From the NCBI RefSeq assembly GCF_002879865.1, contig NZ_PNXY01000026.1, positions 37,627-101,626 of the forward strand: a stretch of 64,000 bases of DNA, in the 5' to 3' direction. The notes beneath the pieces are model-generated. The model searched no databases. It was not told the DNA's origin and was given only the letters and a program-made list of their open reading frames with translations. This stretch comes from Paraburkholderia rhynchosiae. GTDB taxonomy: Bacteria; Pseudomonadota; Gammaproteobacteria; Burkholderiales; Burkholderiaceae. This document shows positions 48,652 to 57,928 of the stretch, piece after piece. Positions within the stretch are counted from its first letter, which is position 1; the number at the start of each line of letters is the position of its first letter. Made by a program: the position numbers and the translations under genes.

Positions 48652-49068
48652 ATGTGTGGACCCGACCCATGGTCGCAGATTATCGGACGGCTGAGCGCGC
48701 ATTGGCATGAAACTGCATCGGCGGTTTGCCAAGCTTCGGGGCGCCGCAACCGACGCAGCCGCCCGGTGGCTGCACGCGCGGTGTTCAACGGCCGCGTCCC
48801 GACGATTCGCAGCATCGAATGGCAAACCGACACGACGGTGCTCGTTTCGTGGAGCGACGCCACGCGCGGCAGCTATCTCGACCAGACCTGGCGCGCCGGC
48901 TATGCGCGCGTCAGCGGTGTTTGCGCGCTCAGCGGCATGTCGGTCAAGCGGGGCGATGTGGTGTTTCGGCCGTTCCACCGCGGCACCGCACCGCCGTCGA
49001 ATGCGCTCGACATGATCCTTGCTTCGGTGCTGACGCGGTATGCGGCGGGGCAGCTTGTGCTGGCCTGA
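48652..49068 (+). CDS. DUF3331-like protein
   Basis: 138 residues, ATG at 48652 with ribosome site ccggag. The C-terminal 90 residues carry the pattern VPTIRSIEWQTDTTVLVSWS, YLDQTWRAGYARVSGVCALS, VKRGDVVFRP and NALDMILASVL, which I associate with the DUF3331 family of Burkholderia and relatives. Two cysteines lie in the Cys-Ala-Leu-Ser region. No biochemical role is known. Confidence 0.72.
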   Translation: MCGPDPWSQIIGRLSAHWHETASAVCQASGRRNRRSRPVAARAVFNGRVPTIRSIEWQTDTTVLVSWSDATRGSYLDQTWRAGYARVSGVCALSGMSVKRGDVVFRPFHRGTAPPSNALDMILASVLTRYAAGQLVLA

Positions 49069-49853
49069 GGCGTGGGGGAAAACAGTTTGCACTTCGGGTT
49101 GCACTTCCGCCTCGCTCATGCCTCTACCTTCATGTTCAGCGACGCTTCAATCGCTGTTTTCAGACGCCCCCGTTCCTCCTCACCGTTTGTTATACCAGGC
49201 TTGCGACGATACCCGATGCAGACGCGGAATCGCTCGCCGGAGCACAGATGGGTCTTGAAGTCATCAAGGTCGATTGAGTCGGCCCGTCTTGACGACTTCC
49301 AGCGTGAGAATATTGCTGGCCTCGCCATAACACCGGAAGGACGCTTCCTCGCCTATAACGTGAGATTCGCGCTGGAATTTGTGCGCCGAGTCGCTGAGTA
49401 ATAAATGTCCTCGGCCCATCGCTTCTGTGCGGGGACGGTCCACTGCATCGACCGGTTGCATCTGCCGTCGACCCGCGCCTTTCGCGTGGCAGACCGATCC
49501 CGAAACAATCGGCCGACCGTCGGCGTGGGACTCTCAGCGGCCACAAACGGTCAGCTATACGCTCACTCACCGGGCCACTCCGGTGGCCGTTTTGTCGCGC
49601 ATGCGGTCGCGCCGTCGTCCGTTGGGCCGGTTGTCACTTGGTATTGCCGGAATACCGCCAGAGGATAGTCTCGCTACCGCACGCGTGGAGTCCCTCGCCC
49701 CCTCACGACTGTACCGACACGTAGTGGCGTGACCACGCGCCAGCCCTTGGACCGATCACATCGAGCCCGGCTTTCAGCAGTAAGGCCGCGTCATTAGACT
49801 TCCGCGGCAAGGACCCGCCCCTGCCACGAAATGGTAGAGGAGGCCCGATTCTC
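49069..49853. other. Gene-poor stretch, nothing convincing
   Basis: About 780 bases without a supportable gene. Short open frames exist on both strands (for example 49116-49265 minus, and 49219-49401 plus), but none has a ribosome site together with a recognisable protein pattern. Composition suggests decayed coding sequence. Confidence 0.5.
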
Positions 49854-49882
49854 GTATCAGAAAATTACTTTCGCTTTGATAC
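49854..49882 (+). promoter_or_regulatory. Inverted repeat upstream of the XRE-cupin regulator
   Basis: GTATCA (49854-49859) N17 TGATAC (49877-49882), 47 bases before the GTG at 49930. A related AT-rich inverted repeat lies upstream of the dadA-like gene (54187-54204). Autoregulation by the XRE protein is a reasonable reading. Confidence 0.45.
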
Positions 49883-49929
49883 AATGCCAAGAGGTAAACG
49901 CATCGGCCCGCCTGCGAGCGGCGACATAA

Positions 49930-50547
49930 GTGAACAGTCAAAGCGATACAGTGGTACCAAAGCGCACAAGCAGCGACGGACAACCGGGAACGCTCGGCGA
50001 AACGCTACGGCGATTGCGAACGAGTGCTCGGCTGACGTTGCAGCAGTTGAGCAAACGGTCGTCGATCGCTATCTCGACGCTTTCCAAGATCGAGAACGGG
50101 CAGCTCTCGCCCACGTACGAGAAGATCGCTGCGCTTGCTATCGGTCTGGGTGTCGATGTAAGCGAGTTGTTCAGCCAGGCGCCCAAGCCAGTTCCGTTGG
50201 GACGCCGCAGCATTACGAAGGCTGGCGACGGAATCGTGCACGAGACGGCTCAATACGTGTATGAGGTGCTGAACGGCGATCTGGCGGACAAGCGATTCGT
50301 TCCGCTCTTCACGACGGTCAAGGCGCACAGCATCGGGGAATTCCGAAGCCTGCTCCGGCACGATGGCGAAGAGTTCATTTATGTCCTCGAAGGGACGATT
50401 ATCGTCAATACCGAGTTCTATGCGCCGTGTGTACTCGATAAAGGAGATGCGATGTATTTCGATAGCGCGATGGGGCACGCTTGCGTTTCCGGCGGCGACG
50501 CGGACGCGAAAGTCCTGTGGGTGTGCTCACACATCACGCTGGCTTAG
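49930..50547 (+). CDS. XRE-family regulator with C-terminal cupin domain
   Basis: 205 residues, GTG start. HTH at about residues 22-75 (LGETLRRLRTSARLTLQQLSKRSSIAISTLSKIENGQLSPTYEKI, read in parts). A cupin domain covers about 125-205 (VPLFTTVKAHSIGEFRSLLR, HDGEEFIYVLEGTIIV, YFDSAMGHACVSGG). Such two-domain regulators control amino-acid, polyamine or cofactor genes in response to a small ligand. It converges on the minus-strand catabolic genes and is the probable local regulator. Confidence 0.85.
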   Translation: MNSQSDTVVPKRTSSDGQPGTLGETLRRLRTSARLTLQQLSKRSSIAISTLSKIENGQLSPTYEKIAALAIGLGVDVSELFSQAPKPVPLGRRSITKAGDGIVHETAQYVYEVLNGDLADKRFVPLFTTVKAHSIGEFRSLLRHDGEEFIYVLEGTIIVNTEFYAPCVLDKGDAMYFDSAMGHACVSGGDADAKVLWVCSHITLA

Positions 50548-50619
50548 CCGATGCGCAGCCGCCGGAGCGCGACGGCCCCGGCGACATCGCAATGGCACCG
50601 TGTAAATTGCCGGTTCAGC

Positions 50620-51759
50620 TTATCTGACGGTCTTAACTGGCACCCATTTCCCGTTCGCGACCTGGTACAGCGTAGTCGACGGGCGCGTCAACGCGCCGGA
50701 TGCCGTGAACTGAATATCGCCAGTGATCCCCGCATATTCCTGCGCACGGAGCTTCGCCAGAAAATCAGCCGGCTTCGTGGAATTGGCCGCTTGCATCGCC
50801 TTGATGGCAGACCACGTTGCATCATAGGCGAACGGCGCATACGAGAGCATGGCAGAACCGAACTTCTGCTGATACTTGGCCTCGAATTCCTTGCCGCGGG
50901 GAAGCGAAGCGATCGGCGAACCGTACTCCCACGCCATCGCGCCCTCCGCATCCGCGCCGGCAACACCCAGGAAGGTCGGCTCGACCACACCGCCACCGCC
51001 CACAAACTGCGCACGGATGCCGAGCTGCTTCATCTTTTTCTTTACCATGCCCGCCTGAGGATTCAGTCCGGCAAAAAACACCAGATCAGCGTTCTGGCCT
51101 TTGATATGCGTCAGTTGCGCGCTGAAGTCGACGGCCTTGTCATTCGTATATTGCCGATCCACGATGCCGCCCTGCGCAGCGGTCACTGCTTTGACAAACT
51201 CGTCGGCCTCGCCCTGGCCGAACGCAGTGCGATCGTCGATCACGGCGATGCGCTTCGCCTTCGCGACTTCGACCGCGTAACGGCCTGCCGCGCCAGCGTT
51301 CTGCGCGTCGGTCGCGATGATGCTGAAGACGTAGGCGCTGCCTTGCTCGGTGATCGTTGGATTCGTGGCAGCAGGCGTGATCATCGGAACATGAGCGTTC
51401 GAGTAAATTTTTGAAGCGGGGATTGTCGTCCCCGAGTTGAAGTGTCCGATCACGACGGTCACACCCTTGTCCACCAGTTGCTGCGCAATCTGCACGCCGG
51501 TTCTGGGATCGGCCTGGTCGTCTCCCGATTCGACTACCAACTTGAGCGGCTTGCCCCCAATCGTAAGGTTCGACGCGTTCGCCTCCGAGACCGCCAGCTT
51601 CACGGCGTTCTCGATGTCTTTGCCGTATGCTGCATTGTTTCCGGTCAGCGGTACGGCGACGCCGATGCGCGTGACGTCATCGGCGCTCGCGACTCCGCTC
51701 AGCAGAAGGCCCGTAGCGGCCACGACTGCGCTAATCCGGATTTTCTTAAGAACACACAT
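50620..51759 (-). CDS. Branched-chain-amino-acid-type ABC transporter substrate-binding protein
   Basis: 379 residues. I chose the second ATG (MCVLKKIRISAVVAATGLLL) because GGGAG lies 6 bases before it. A signal peptide ends at VASA-DD. The mature part starts TRIGVAVPLTGNNAAYGKDIENAVKLA, the LivJ/Leu-Ile-Val-binding pattern, with VVIGHFNSGTTIPASKIYS. It is a periplasmic receptor, probably for the amino acid degraded by the two upstream genes. No permease or ATPase genes follow in the window, so it must share a transporter encoded elsewhere. Confidence 0.88.
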   Translation of the reverse strand: MCVLKKIRISAVVAATGLLLSGVASADDVTRIGVAVPLTGNNAAYGKDIENAVKLAVSEANASNLTIGGKPLKLVVESGDDQADPRTGVQIAQQLVDKGVTVVIGHFNSGTTIPASKIYSNAHVPMITPAATNPTITEQGSAYVFSIIATDAQNAGAAGRYAVEVAKAKRIAVIDDRTAFGQGEADEFVKAVTAAQGGIVDRQYTNDKAVDFSAQLTHIKGQNADLVFFAGLNPQAGMVKKKMKQLGIRAQFVGGGGVVEPTFLGVAGADAEGAMAWEYGSPIASLPRGKEFEAKYQQKFGSAMLSYAPFAYDATWSAIKAMQAANSTKPADFLAKLRAQEYAGITGDIQFTASGALTRPSTTLYQVANGKWVPVKTVR

Positions 51760-51853
51760 GTGCATCTCCCGTTTTGAGTTGGGTGGTTTCGAAACTGCAG
51801 CCTGGCCGACCCGACAGACTTCGCCCGATCGTGCAAGTAGTGAATGGGGTGAC

Positions 51854-52798
51854 TCACGCACCTGTGGGTGCGTCGTAAGCGAGGGATGCGGCTGCCAGGT
51901 CCTCGAGCGCTGTCCCGACCGCCTTGAAGACCGTGATCTCGTCGCGCACCTTCCGTCCCGGATGTTCGCGGCGGCAAAGCTGCTCAAGGGTCGCTCGTAC
52001 CATCGCTTTGTCGAAGGCGCCCGATTGCATCGGCGAAAGCAGATCGCCTGCTTTCATCAGCGCCTCGTCGGTATCGACAAATACCGACGTGCCAACAAAG
52101 CAGTCGTCGTCCGATTCGCGCATCGTCGGTGTGAAGCCACCGATCAGGTCCAGGTGAGTGCCAGGCCGCAACCACGCGCCTTTCACGAGCGGCTTCGTGG
52201 ACAAGGTCGCACACGAGACGATGTCAGCGTCTGCGACCGCGCGCTCGAGATCAACAGCAACTGCTGCGGAGAAGCCGCGCGCATTCAGGCTGCTGACGAG
52301 CTCCTCGGCACTGTTCGCATTGATGTCCCAGACGGCGACCTTCCGGATCGGGCGCACCGCAGCATAAGCGTCGGGGATCAGTGAGCCGACACGGCCGGAG
52401 CCGGCCAGGAGGAGGCTCGCTGAGTCAGGCCGACTGAGCATGCGCGCAGCGAGGGCGGATGCAGCAGCGGTGCGTCTGGAGGTGATTACATCACCATCGA
52501 GCATCGACAGAGGGACGCCGGTCGTCGCGTCAAGGAGGATAAAGGTGGAATGCAGGCCCGGAAGCGACCGGCGGCGGTTCGACGGAAACACCGAGACGGT
52601 CTTGATACCGATGCGTCCGCCTTTTTCCCACGCCGGCATAAGCAGCAGTGTTCCCGGCAGGTCGTCACCAGCGCCCTCAATCGAATGACTGTGACGAAGA
52701 GGCACTGAGCAGCCGTTGACAAACATCGCGCCGATTGCGTCGATAAGGCGGTCAAACGGCAGCCGCTGTGCGGTCTCAGATGAGTCGAGAATGAGCAT
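51854..52798 (-). CDS. Ornithine cyclodeaminase / mu-crystallin family protein
   Basis: 314 residues. RIGIKTVSVFPSNRRRSLPGLHSTFILLDATTG and the NAD-binding SLLLAGSGRVGSLIPDAYAAV near residues 125-145 mark the family. ADIVSCATLSTKPLVKG and LRPGTHLDLIGGFTPTMRE follow. Members include ornithine cyclodeaminase, alanine dehydrogenase and pyrroline-2-carboxylate reductases. With a DadA-like enzyme upstream, an imine (pyrroline-type) reductase is a reasonable guess. It is 28 bases downstream of the dehydrogenase gene. Confidence 0.85.
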   Translation of the reverse strand: MLILDSSETAQRLPFDRLIDAIGAMFVNGCSVPLRHSHSIEGAGDDLPGTLLLMPAWEKGGRIGIKTVSVFPSNRRRSLPGLHSTFILLDATTGVPLSMLDGDVITSRRTAAASALAARMLSRPDSASLLLAGSGRVGSLIPDAYAAVRPIRKVAVWDINANSAEELVSSLNARGFSAAVAVDLERAVADADIVSCATLSTKPLVKGAWLRPGTHLDLIGGFTPTMRESDDDCFVGTSVFVDTDEALMKAGDLLSPMQSGAFDKAMVRATLEQLCRREHPGRKVRDEITVFKAVGTALEDLAAASLAYDAPTGA

Positions 52799-52826
52799 GG
52801 AGAAAGCTCCGGCGAAAACTTGGGCC

Positions 52827-54110
52827 TCAGACTACGGTGGCGTCGCTCGACGACCGTGACGCAAATCTTGAGGATGAAAACGGTGCGAGATCGATGTCGG
52901 TCCTGGCGCCTCGAATGGCCTGGGCGATGAGGCGTCCGGTCTGCGGACCGAGCGTCAGGCCAAGATGGCCGTGCCCAAACGCAAGGAAACAGTTCGGTTG
53001 GTGGGCAGAGCGCCCGATCACCGGGACGGAGTCGGGCATCGACGGCCGGAATCCGAGCCATCGGGATTCAACCGGCAGTTCAGCGAGCGCCGGCGCGATA
53101 CCTTTGATGACGCTCAGGGTACGATCGATATTCTGGTACCGGGGCGGGGCATTCAGTCCTGCGAATTCCACACTGCTCGTCATCCGAAGTCCGTAATCGA
53201 GCTGGGAGAAGACCACGGATTTCTCATGCCAGAAAAGCGGGGACCGGAGCAACATACGATTTCGCGTATCGAGCATGACGTGATAACCGCGCTCGGTGTC
53301 GAGGGGAACTCTTTCGCCAATGTCGGCGGCGAGTCGTTTGGACCAGGCGCCGCAGGCGATCACGAAGATGTCACCCTCGATCACGCGCTCCGTCGCCTGC
53401 ACCCTTGTGACCCGGTCGTCCGCGAAATGAAAGTGCCGAACCGTGTCCTCTATGAACTCGACGCCGTGTTCCACGCATGCACCCTGGATGCGGGCGATGT
53501 ATCGTCCAGGATTCTTGACCTGCTGACAGTCGGGGAACAGTGTGGCCTTTGCGAACACGCCTTCGAAACCCGGGGCGAGCTCGTTGACGTCCGCGCGTGA
53601 CAGAGACTGCATGGCGACACCCCAGTCAGCGAGCGCAGCCCGTTCCGCCGACTGGCTTCCAAAGGCCTCTTCGGACTGATAGGCCTTGATCCAGCCCGTC
53701 GGCGCCAGAAATTCCACGGCCGAGCAGGCCGTGGCGAGTTCGGCATGTGCGTCGAGCGCGGTTTGCAGGATCGAATTAAGGGCGAGCGCAGAGCGAAGCG
53801 ACGGACCGCGTGCACTGGATCGCGCGAACTGAACGAGCCAGGGAGCAAGCGCAGGAAGATAACGCCAGCGGACATGCAGGGGACTGTCGCGCGACAGGAG
53901 CAGGGAGGGCAACTGGCGCAGCAGCGCGGGATTAGCGAGCGGGAGCGTTTCGCATACGGCCAAAATGCCGGCGTTGCCAAAGCTGGCGCGCCGGTCATTG
54001 ATGTTCGGATCGATCACGCGCACCCGATACCCCGCGCGGCGCGCGAAGAAAGCGCAACTGAGGCCAACGATGCCGCTTCCGATTACCACTACGGTCTTCT
54101 GGTCTTGCAT
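52827..54110 (-). CDS. DadA-like D-amino-acid dehydrogenase (FAD)
   Basis: 427 residues from the ATG at 54110; a GTG one codon earlier is possible. FAD motif VVVIGSGIVGLSCAFFARRAGY is at the N-terminus. FGNAGILAVCETLPLANP and the C-terminal GLTLGPQTGRLIAQAI are typical of DadA-type DAO-family oxidoreductases. It would oxidise a D- or cyclic amino acid to the imino acid, passing electrons to the respiratory chain. It heads the three-gene minus-strand cluster with the cyclodeaminase-like enzyme and the periplasmic receptor. Confidence 0.85.
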   Translation of the reverse strand: MQDQKTVVVIGSGIVGLSCAFFARRAGYRVRVIDPNINDRRASFGNAGILAVCETLPLANPALLRQLPSLLLSRDSPLHVRWRYLPALAPWLVQFARSSARGPSLRSALALNSILQTALDAHAELATACSAVEFLAPTGWIKAYQSEEAFGSQSAERAALADWGVAMQSLSRADVNELAPGFEGVFAKATLFPDCQQVKNPGRYIARIQGACVEHGVEFIEDTVRHFHFADDRVTRVQATERVIEGDIFVIACGAWSKRLAADIGERVPLDTERGYHVMLDTRNRMLLRSPLFWHEKSVVFSQLDYGLRMTSSVEFAGLNAPPRYQNIDRTLSVIKGIAPALAELPVESRWLGFRPSMPDSVPVIGRSAHQPNCFLAFGHGHLGLTLGPQTGRLIAQAIRGARTDIDLAPFSSSRFASRSSSDATVV

Positions 54111-54903
54111 CACATCGGTCCGCGAAAGAGCTGGGTTGGAACGTGAGCGAGAATGTACCTCAAAACGTTTTCGTTACGTATTGGTATTTTTCCTATACGA
54201 AAAATGACGAGTGCCGGCCCATCGCCGTCGATTGAGGGACAAGCGGCGGACGGGAGCTCGTCAATTGCGCTACAAAGGGGTTGAGGGACCACAACCCCAC
54301 CGTCACCAAGGTCAACACCTCGTGAGCCATGCCATGAAGCGCCAGGTCGCATCGGTGTCATGCTCAGCCATACCAAATTCACGCCTCGCTGGATGCTTGA
54401 ACGCATCGTTGCTGCGTTGGAATTGATGACGTTGGCCGGCTAATAGAGCGCTAGGCCGTGCAAGCTGCACCAACTCATTTCTCCAAGGCAGCGCACGACA
54501 AGTTCAGAGATGGCACGTCACTATGCCGGTCACTGATTGTCAGAGAACACGACAGGTCGATGGTTGCCGGAGATAAGTAGGAATACTTGGTAAAACGAAA
54601 CCGACCGTGCCAGATGCAATGCCTGTCGCAGACTCGAACTTGCGACAAGCGGTGGAACTGCATGGCAGGAACATTCGCCGATGTGCGGTTCGTTCGGGAA
54701 GGAAGGACGCGGTTTTCAATGCAGCGGGCGTTCGCTAAGGCAGCCGAGCGCGCTTGCCGGCTGCGTCCAGAAAGGCATTTCGCAACAGACTAGTGCGGAA
54801 TTCTCATCTATCGCCGATCAGGATTATGACTATACTCCAGTTCAGATCCGGTGACCGAACGATTCGTCACCTTCTCAACCAATGAATTCAGCGGAGGTTT
54901 CAA
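54111..54903. other. Long intergenic region with an AT-rich operator-like segment
   Basis: About 790 bases. Near the dadA-like start are AAAACGTTTT (54162-54171) and the inverted repeat TTTTTC-N6-GAAAAA (54187-54204), likely promoter/operator for the catabolic cluster. The rest, to the NmrA-like gene, shows no gene I can support; a 68-codon plus-strand frame at 54587-54793 has no recognisable features. Confidence 0.5.
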
Positions 54904-55785
54904 ATGGCTTTTCGTACATTCTTTATCGCGGGCGCAACTGGCGACACGGGCGGAGCAGCGACAACGGCCCTTCTGGCTGCGGGCGAACAGGTACGCACTC
55001 TGGTGCGGCGCGAGGACACCCGCTCGGAGCGGTTGCGTGCGCAGGGCGTCGACGTAGTGGTTGGCGACCTCTCAAATATCGACGATGTGGCACGCGCTCT
55101 TCAAGGCATCTCATCGGCCTATTTCGTCTATCCGATCGAGGCTGGAGGGATTGCGGCCAGCGCATCGTTTGCGCAGGCTGCCCGTGAGGCCGGAATCGAA
55201 TCGATTGTGAACATGTCGCAGATTTCGGCCCGCCGGGAAGCGAAAAGCCATGCCGCGCGAGACCACTGGATCTCGGAACAGGTGTTCGACTGGGCTGGCA
55301 CGCCGGTCACGCATCTGCGCCCCACGTTCTTCGCTCAATGGCTGACCTACCCGGGTCAAGTCGCGAACATCAAAAAGGACGGAGTGCTGCGTCTGCCCTT
55401 TGGCGAAGGGCGCCACGCGCCGATTGCAGCCGAGGATCAGGGGCGCGTAATCGCCGCGATCCTTCGCGATCCGGCGCCGCACGCGGGCAAAGTTTATCCG
55501 CTCTACGGGCCGGTCGAGATGAATCACTACGAGATTGCGGCCGAGATGAGCCAGGCGCTGGGTAGAACGGTGAAGTATCAACCGGTCGATCTGGACCTGT
55601 TCAAAAAGCGCCTGGACACGGATGAAAAATTCAGCGATACGCTCACGCAGCATCTGCTGTCGGTTGCCGTCGATTACCAGGAAGGCGTTTTCGCCGGCAC
55701 CAATTCCTTCATTGAGGATTTGACCGGCACTCCGCCGATGACAGTCCAGGCTTTTATCAGGAAGCACGCGGCACGGTTCGCCTGA
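54904..55785 (+). CDS. NmrA-like NAD(P)-binding protein
   Basis: 293 residues, ribosome site gcggagg. Atypical-SDR Rossmann motif FFIAGATGDTGGAATTALLAAGEQVRTLVRRED is at the start. Next come VVVGDLSNIDDVARALQGISSAYFVYP and HLRPTFFAQWLTY. The C-terminal part matches NmrA/HSCARG-like sensors or quinone reductases (QdoR-type). It is probably cytoplasmic and redox-sensing or reductive. First of a likely operon with GNAT and TetR genes. Confidence 0.82.
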   Translation: MAFRTFFIAGATGDTGGAATTALLAAGEQVRTLVRREDTRSERLRAQGVDVVVGDLSNIDDVARALQGISSAYFVYPIEAGGIAASASFAQAAREAGIESIVNMSQISARREAKSHAARDHWISEQVFDWAGTPVTHLRPTFFAQWLTYPGQVANIKKDGVLRLPFGEGRHAPIAAEDQGRVIAAILRDPAPHAGKVYPLYGPVEMNHYEIAAEMSQALGRTVKYQPVDLDLFKKRLDTDEKFSDTLTQHLLSVAVDYQEGVFAGTNSFIEDLTGTPPMTVQAFIRKHAARFA

Positions 55786-55829
55786 GCGCGATTCCACAGC
55801 AGAGAAGACGAACAGAACAGGAGCTTGTC

Positions 55830-56561
55830 ATGCAGTCCTCCCACATCGATACAGCCAGTGAGATCGCGACCGAGGAATACCTGGCCAATCCCGTCTGGAT
55901 CGCTCTGAATGAAACGCCTCCAGCCGTCGTCGAGCGCGGCGAAGGCGGTGCCCGGTATCGTCCGGAATTTGCGCCGTTCGGGGCCGCACAGAATTACAGC
56001 GCGCAAAGCGTCTCGCAAGTTGCAGCGATGCTCCGGCCGGGACAGCGCCTATCATTCTTCACGGCGGGCAAGCTGGACTTGCCGCCTGGCTTCGACGTCG
56101 TGCGCGAGGCTGTGGTGAATCAGATGGTTGCTGCCAACAGCTTCACCGTATCGTCCGACGAGCGGATCGTGCGACTTGGCATCGACGACGCACCTGATAT
56201 GCTCCGACTCGCCGAGCTGACGGAACCGGGACCATTCAACGCCCGGACCAACGAACTAGGTCACTTCTTTGGTATCAGAGAGGGCGGCCAGCTGGTGGCG
56301 ATGGCGGGCGAACGAATGACTGCCGGAAAGTACGTCGAAATCAGCGCTGTGTGCACGCACCCGGAATGGCGTGGCCGAGGGTTGGGCCGACTGTTGATGG
56401 AGCATCTGTCGGCAACGATCCAGGAACGCAACAAGGTACCGTTCCTTCATGTGTTCACCAATAATTTTTCCGCCGTTCGTCTGTATCGGGAGCTCGGCTT
56501 TCGGATTGCGAGGACTTTGCAACTGACGGCAATCGTGAGGTCGTCGCGGGACGCGCGCTAA
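55830..56561 (+). CDS. GNAT-family acetyltransferase, two-part
   Basis: 243 residues, ribosome site caggagc. The N-terminal 115 residues are a degenerate domain. The C-terminal GNAT core includes GIREGGQLVAMAGERMTAGKYVEISAVCTHPEWRGRGLGRLLMEHL with the acetyl-CoA loop RGRGLGR, then FLHVFTNNFSAVRLYRELGF. This form is seen in FR47-like proteins. It lies 44 bases after the NmrA-like gene. Substrate unknown. Confidence 0.82.
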   Translation: MQSSHIDTASEIATEEYLANPVWIALNETPPAVVERGEGGARYRPEFAPFGAAQNYSAQSVSQVAAMLRPGQRLSFFTAGKLDLPPGFDVVREAVVNQMVAANSFTVSSDERIVRLGIDDAPDMLRLAELTEPGPFNARTNELGHFFGIREGGQLVAMAGERMTAGKYVEISAVCTHPEWRGRGLGRLLMEHLSATIQERNKVPFLHVFTNNFSAVRLYRELGFRIARTLQLTAIVRSSRDAR

Positions 56562-56634
56562 GCGCTGCGGCGCAACGACCGGGCGAACGGCCTTGCCGAT
56601 TGACTGGTAGCACCATGCACTTTGAGACTGAAAA

Positions 56635-57189
56635 ATGGGGCACTCACAAGCAGACAAACTGGCCACGCATCAGCGGATCGTGCAGATCGCCGCATGTCGT
56701 TTCCGCGAGCGCGGCGTTGACGGGATCAGTGTCGGCGACATCATGAAAGAAGCAGGCTTAACCGTCGGCGGCTTCTACAAGCATTTCGAGTCACGCGATA
56801 CGCTCGTGACCGAGGCTTTCATCACGGCGCTGCATGACATCGAGCATTTTCAGAACGCGCTCCAGACGGAGCCTCAGCGCGCGATAAGCACATATGTGTC
56901 GGGGAGCCATCGGAACAACGTCGGCAGAGGTTGCCCAATTTCAGCGTTAGTCAACGACGTGGCGCGCGCGCCCGACGCAACTCGCGAGGCGTTCACCGAA
57001 AGTGTCAGTGAGATCATCGCTTTGCTCGCACAGTCTTTGCCGGAGACAGAAGACGCTCAGGCTAAAGCGGTCATGATCTTCAGCACTTGCGTTGGTTCAA
57101 TAGCACTCGCTCGCGCAGTGAATGACCCAAGCTTGTCGAACAAAATAATCGAAGGAGCGCTGGCGGCGTTGCTCAAAATATACGAATGA
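56635..57189 (+). CDS. TetR-family transcriptional regulator
   Basis: 184 residues. The N-terminal HTH (RIVQIAACRFRERGVDGISVGDIMKEAGLTVGGFYKHFESRDTLV, in parts) is the classic TetR signature. The C-terminal part begins after residue 60 and includes GCPISALVNDVAR, as in regulators of the TetR C-33/AcrR-like type. It follows the NmrA-like and GNAT genes in the same direction and probably controls them. Confidence 0.87.
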   Translation: MGHSQADKLATHQRIVQIAACRFRERGVDGISVGDIMKEAGLTVGGFYKHFESRDTLVTEAFITALHDIEHFQNALQTEPQRAISTYVSGSHRNNVGRGCPISALVNDVARAPDATREAFTESVSEIIALLAQSLPETEDAQAKAVMIFSTCVGSIALARAVNDPSLSNKIIEGALAALLKIYE

Positions 57190-57343
57190 TGCACTGCGTA
57201 AATCGTAGACCTCATCGCCGGGTTCGGCGATCGCACCGATGATAGCCTCGTCGTCCACTAGCTGCGAAGCGGTTACAAAGCTGCGGCGGCGCTCAGGAGC
57301 GCGCACAAACTTCCCTCGGTCATCGCCGCCTGCTGGAAGGAGG

Positions 57344-57880
57344 CTATACCTTGGTGATGTCATGACTTACGGAAAGACAAGTAGCTCCGAGCCGCCTTGG
57401 GCTGGGGCGCAGCAGCAAAAAGAAGGCGGAAACATGCGTAATCATCAGCGCTGGCACGTAGATGATCGGAATCGCGTACATGGCGCCCAGTTCTCCCGCG
57501 CGCGCAGGAAGATCGGACTGGATAGCGTGGAAGTAGTCGAGGATGAGGTCGGTCGCTCCCACAAGATTGAAGGCTACGACGAACGACCAGAAGAGTGAGC
57601 GTACCCGTGCTGCGAGTAGCGCCAGCATCGCCAGAACGCCCGTTGCCAGGTCACCGTATGCGGCGAATACAGCGAAGCCGGTGAGCAGATCCGGACTAAC
57701 GACGCCCGGCAGAATAAAGACCAGCCCGAAGAAGCGGAAGCTGTGCAACGTGGCGATGGCGCGTTGCGCTTCGAATGGGTCCATCGACCTGAGCCTGGGC
57801 CAGACATATACACGGAAGAAAAGCAGCCACGCGACGTACCCCAGAACGAGCTGCAACTGGAAGAGAAGTTCCGGTGACAT
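57344..57880 (-). CDS. Four-helix membrane protein
   Basis: 178 residues, excellent ribosome site aggagg. Four hydrophobic segments (LQLVLGYVAWLLFFRVYVW, FGLVFILPGVVSPDLL, TGVLAMLALLAARVRSLFW, IPIIYVPALMITHVSAFFLLL) make an integral membrane protein. A polar DYFHAIQ lies in a loop. No named family is recognised with certainty. It is the last gene of a minus-strand group with the methyltransferase. Confidence 0.65.
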   Translation of the reverse strand: MSPELLFQLQLVLGYVAWLLFFRVYVWPRLRSMDPFEAQRAIATLHSFRFFGLVFILPGVVSPDLLTGFAVFAAYGDLATGVLAMLALLAARVRSLFWSFVVAFNLVGATDLILDYFHAIQSDLPARAGELGAMYAIPIIYVPALMITHVSAFFLLLRPSPRRLGATCLSVSHDITKV

Positions 57881-57928
57881 TTTGCCTCCTGACAGATGTT
57901 GTCTGGCGCATTAAAGCCATGATCGAGA

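Noticed and set aside
57890..57910. Half match (gatgttgtctggcg) to the 27-bp element near the membrane-protein gene at 57880
   Set aside because: Only the left half fits and the CAAC half is missing; insufficient to count as a fifth copy.
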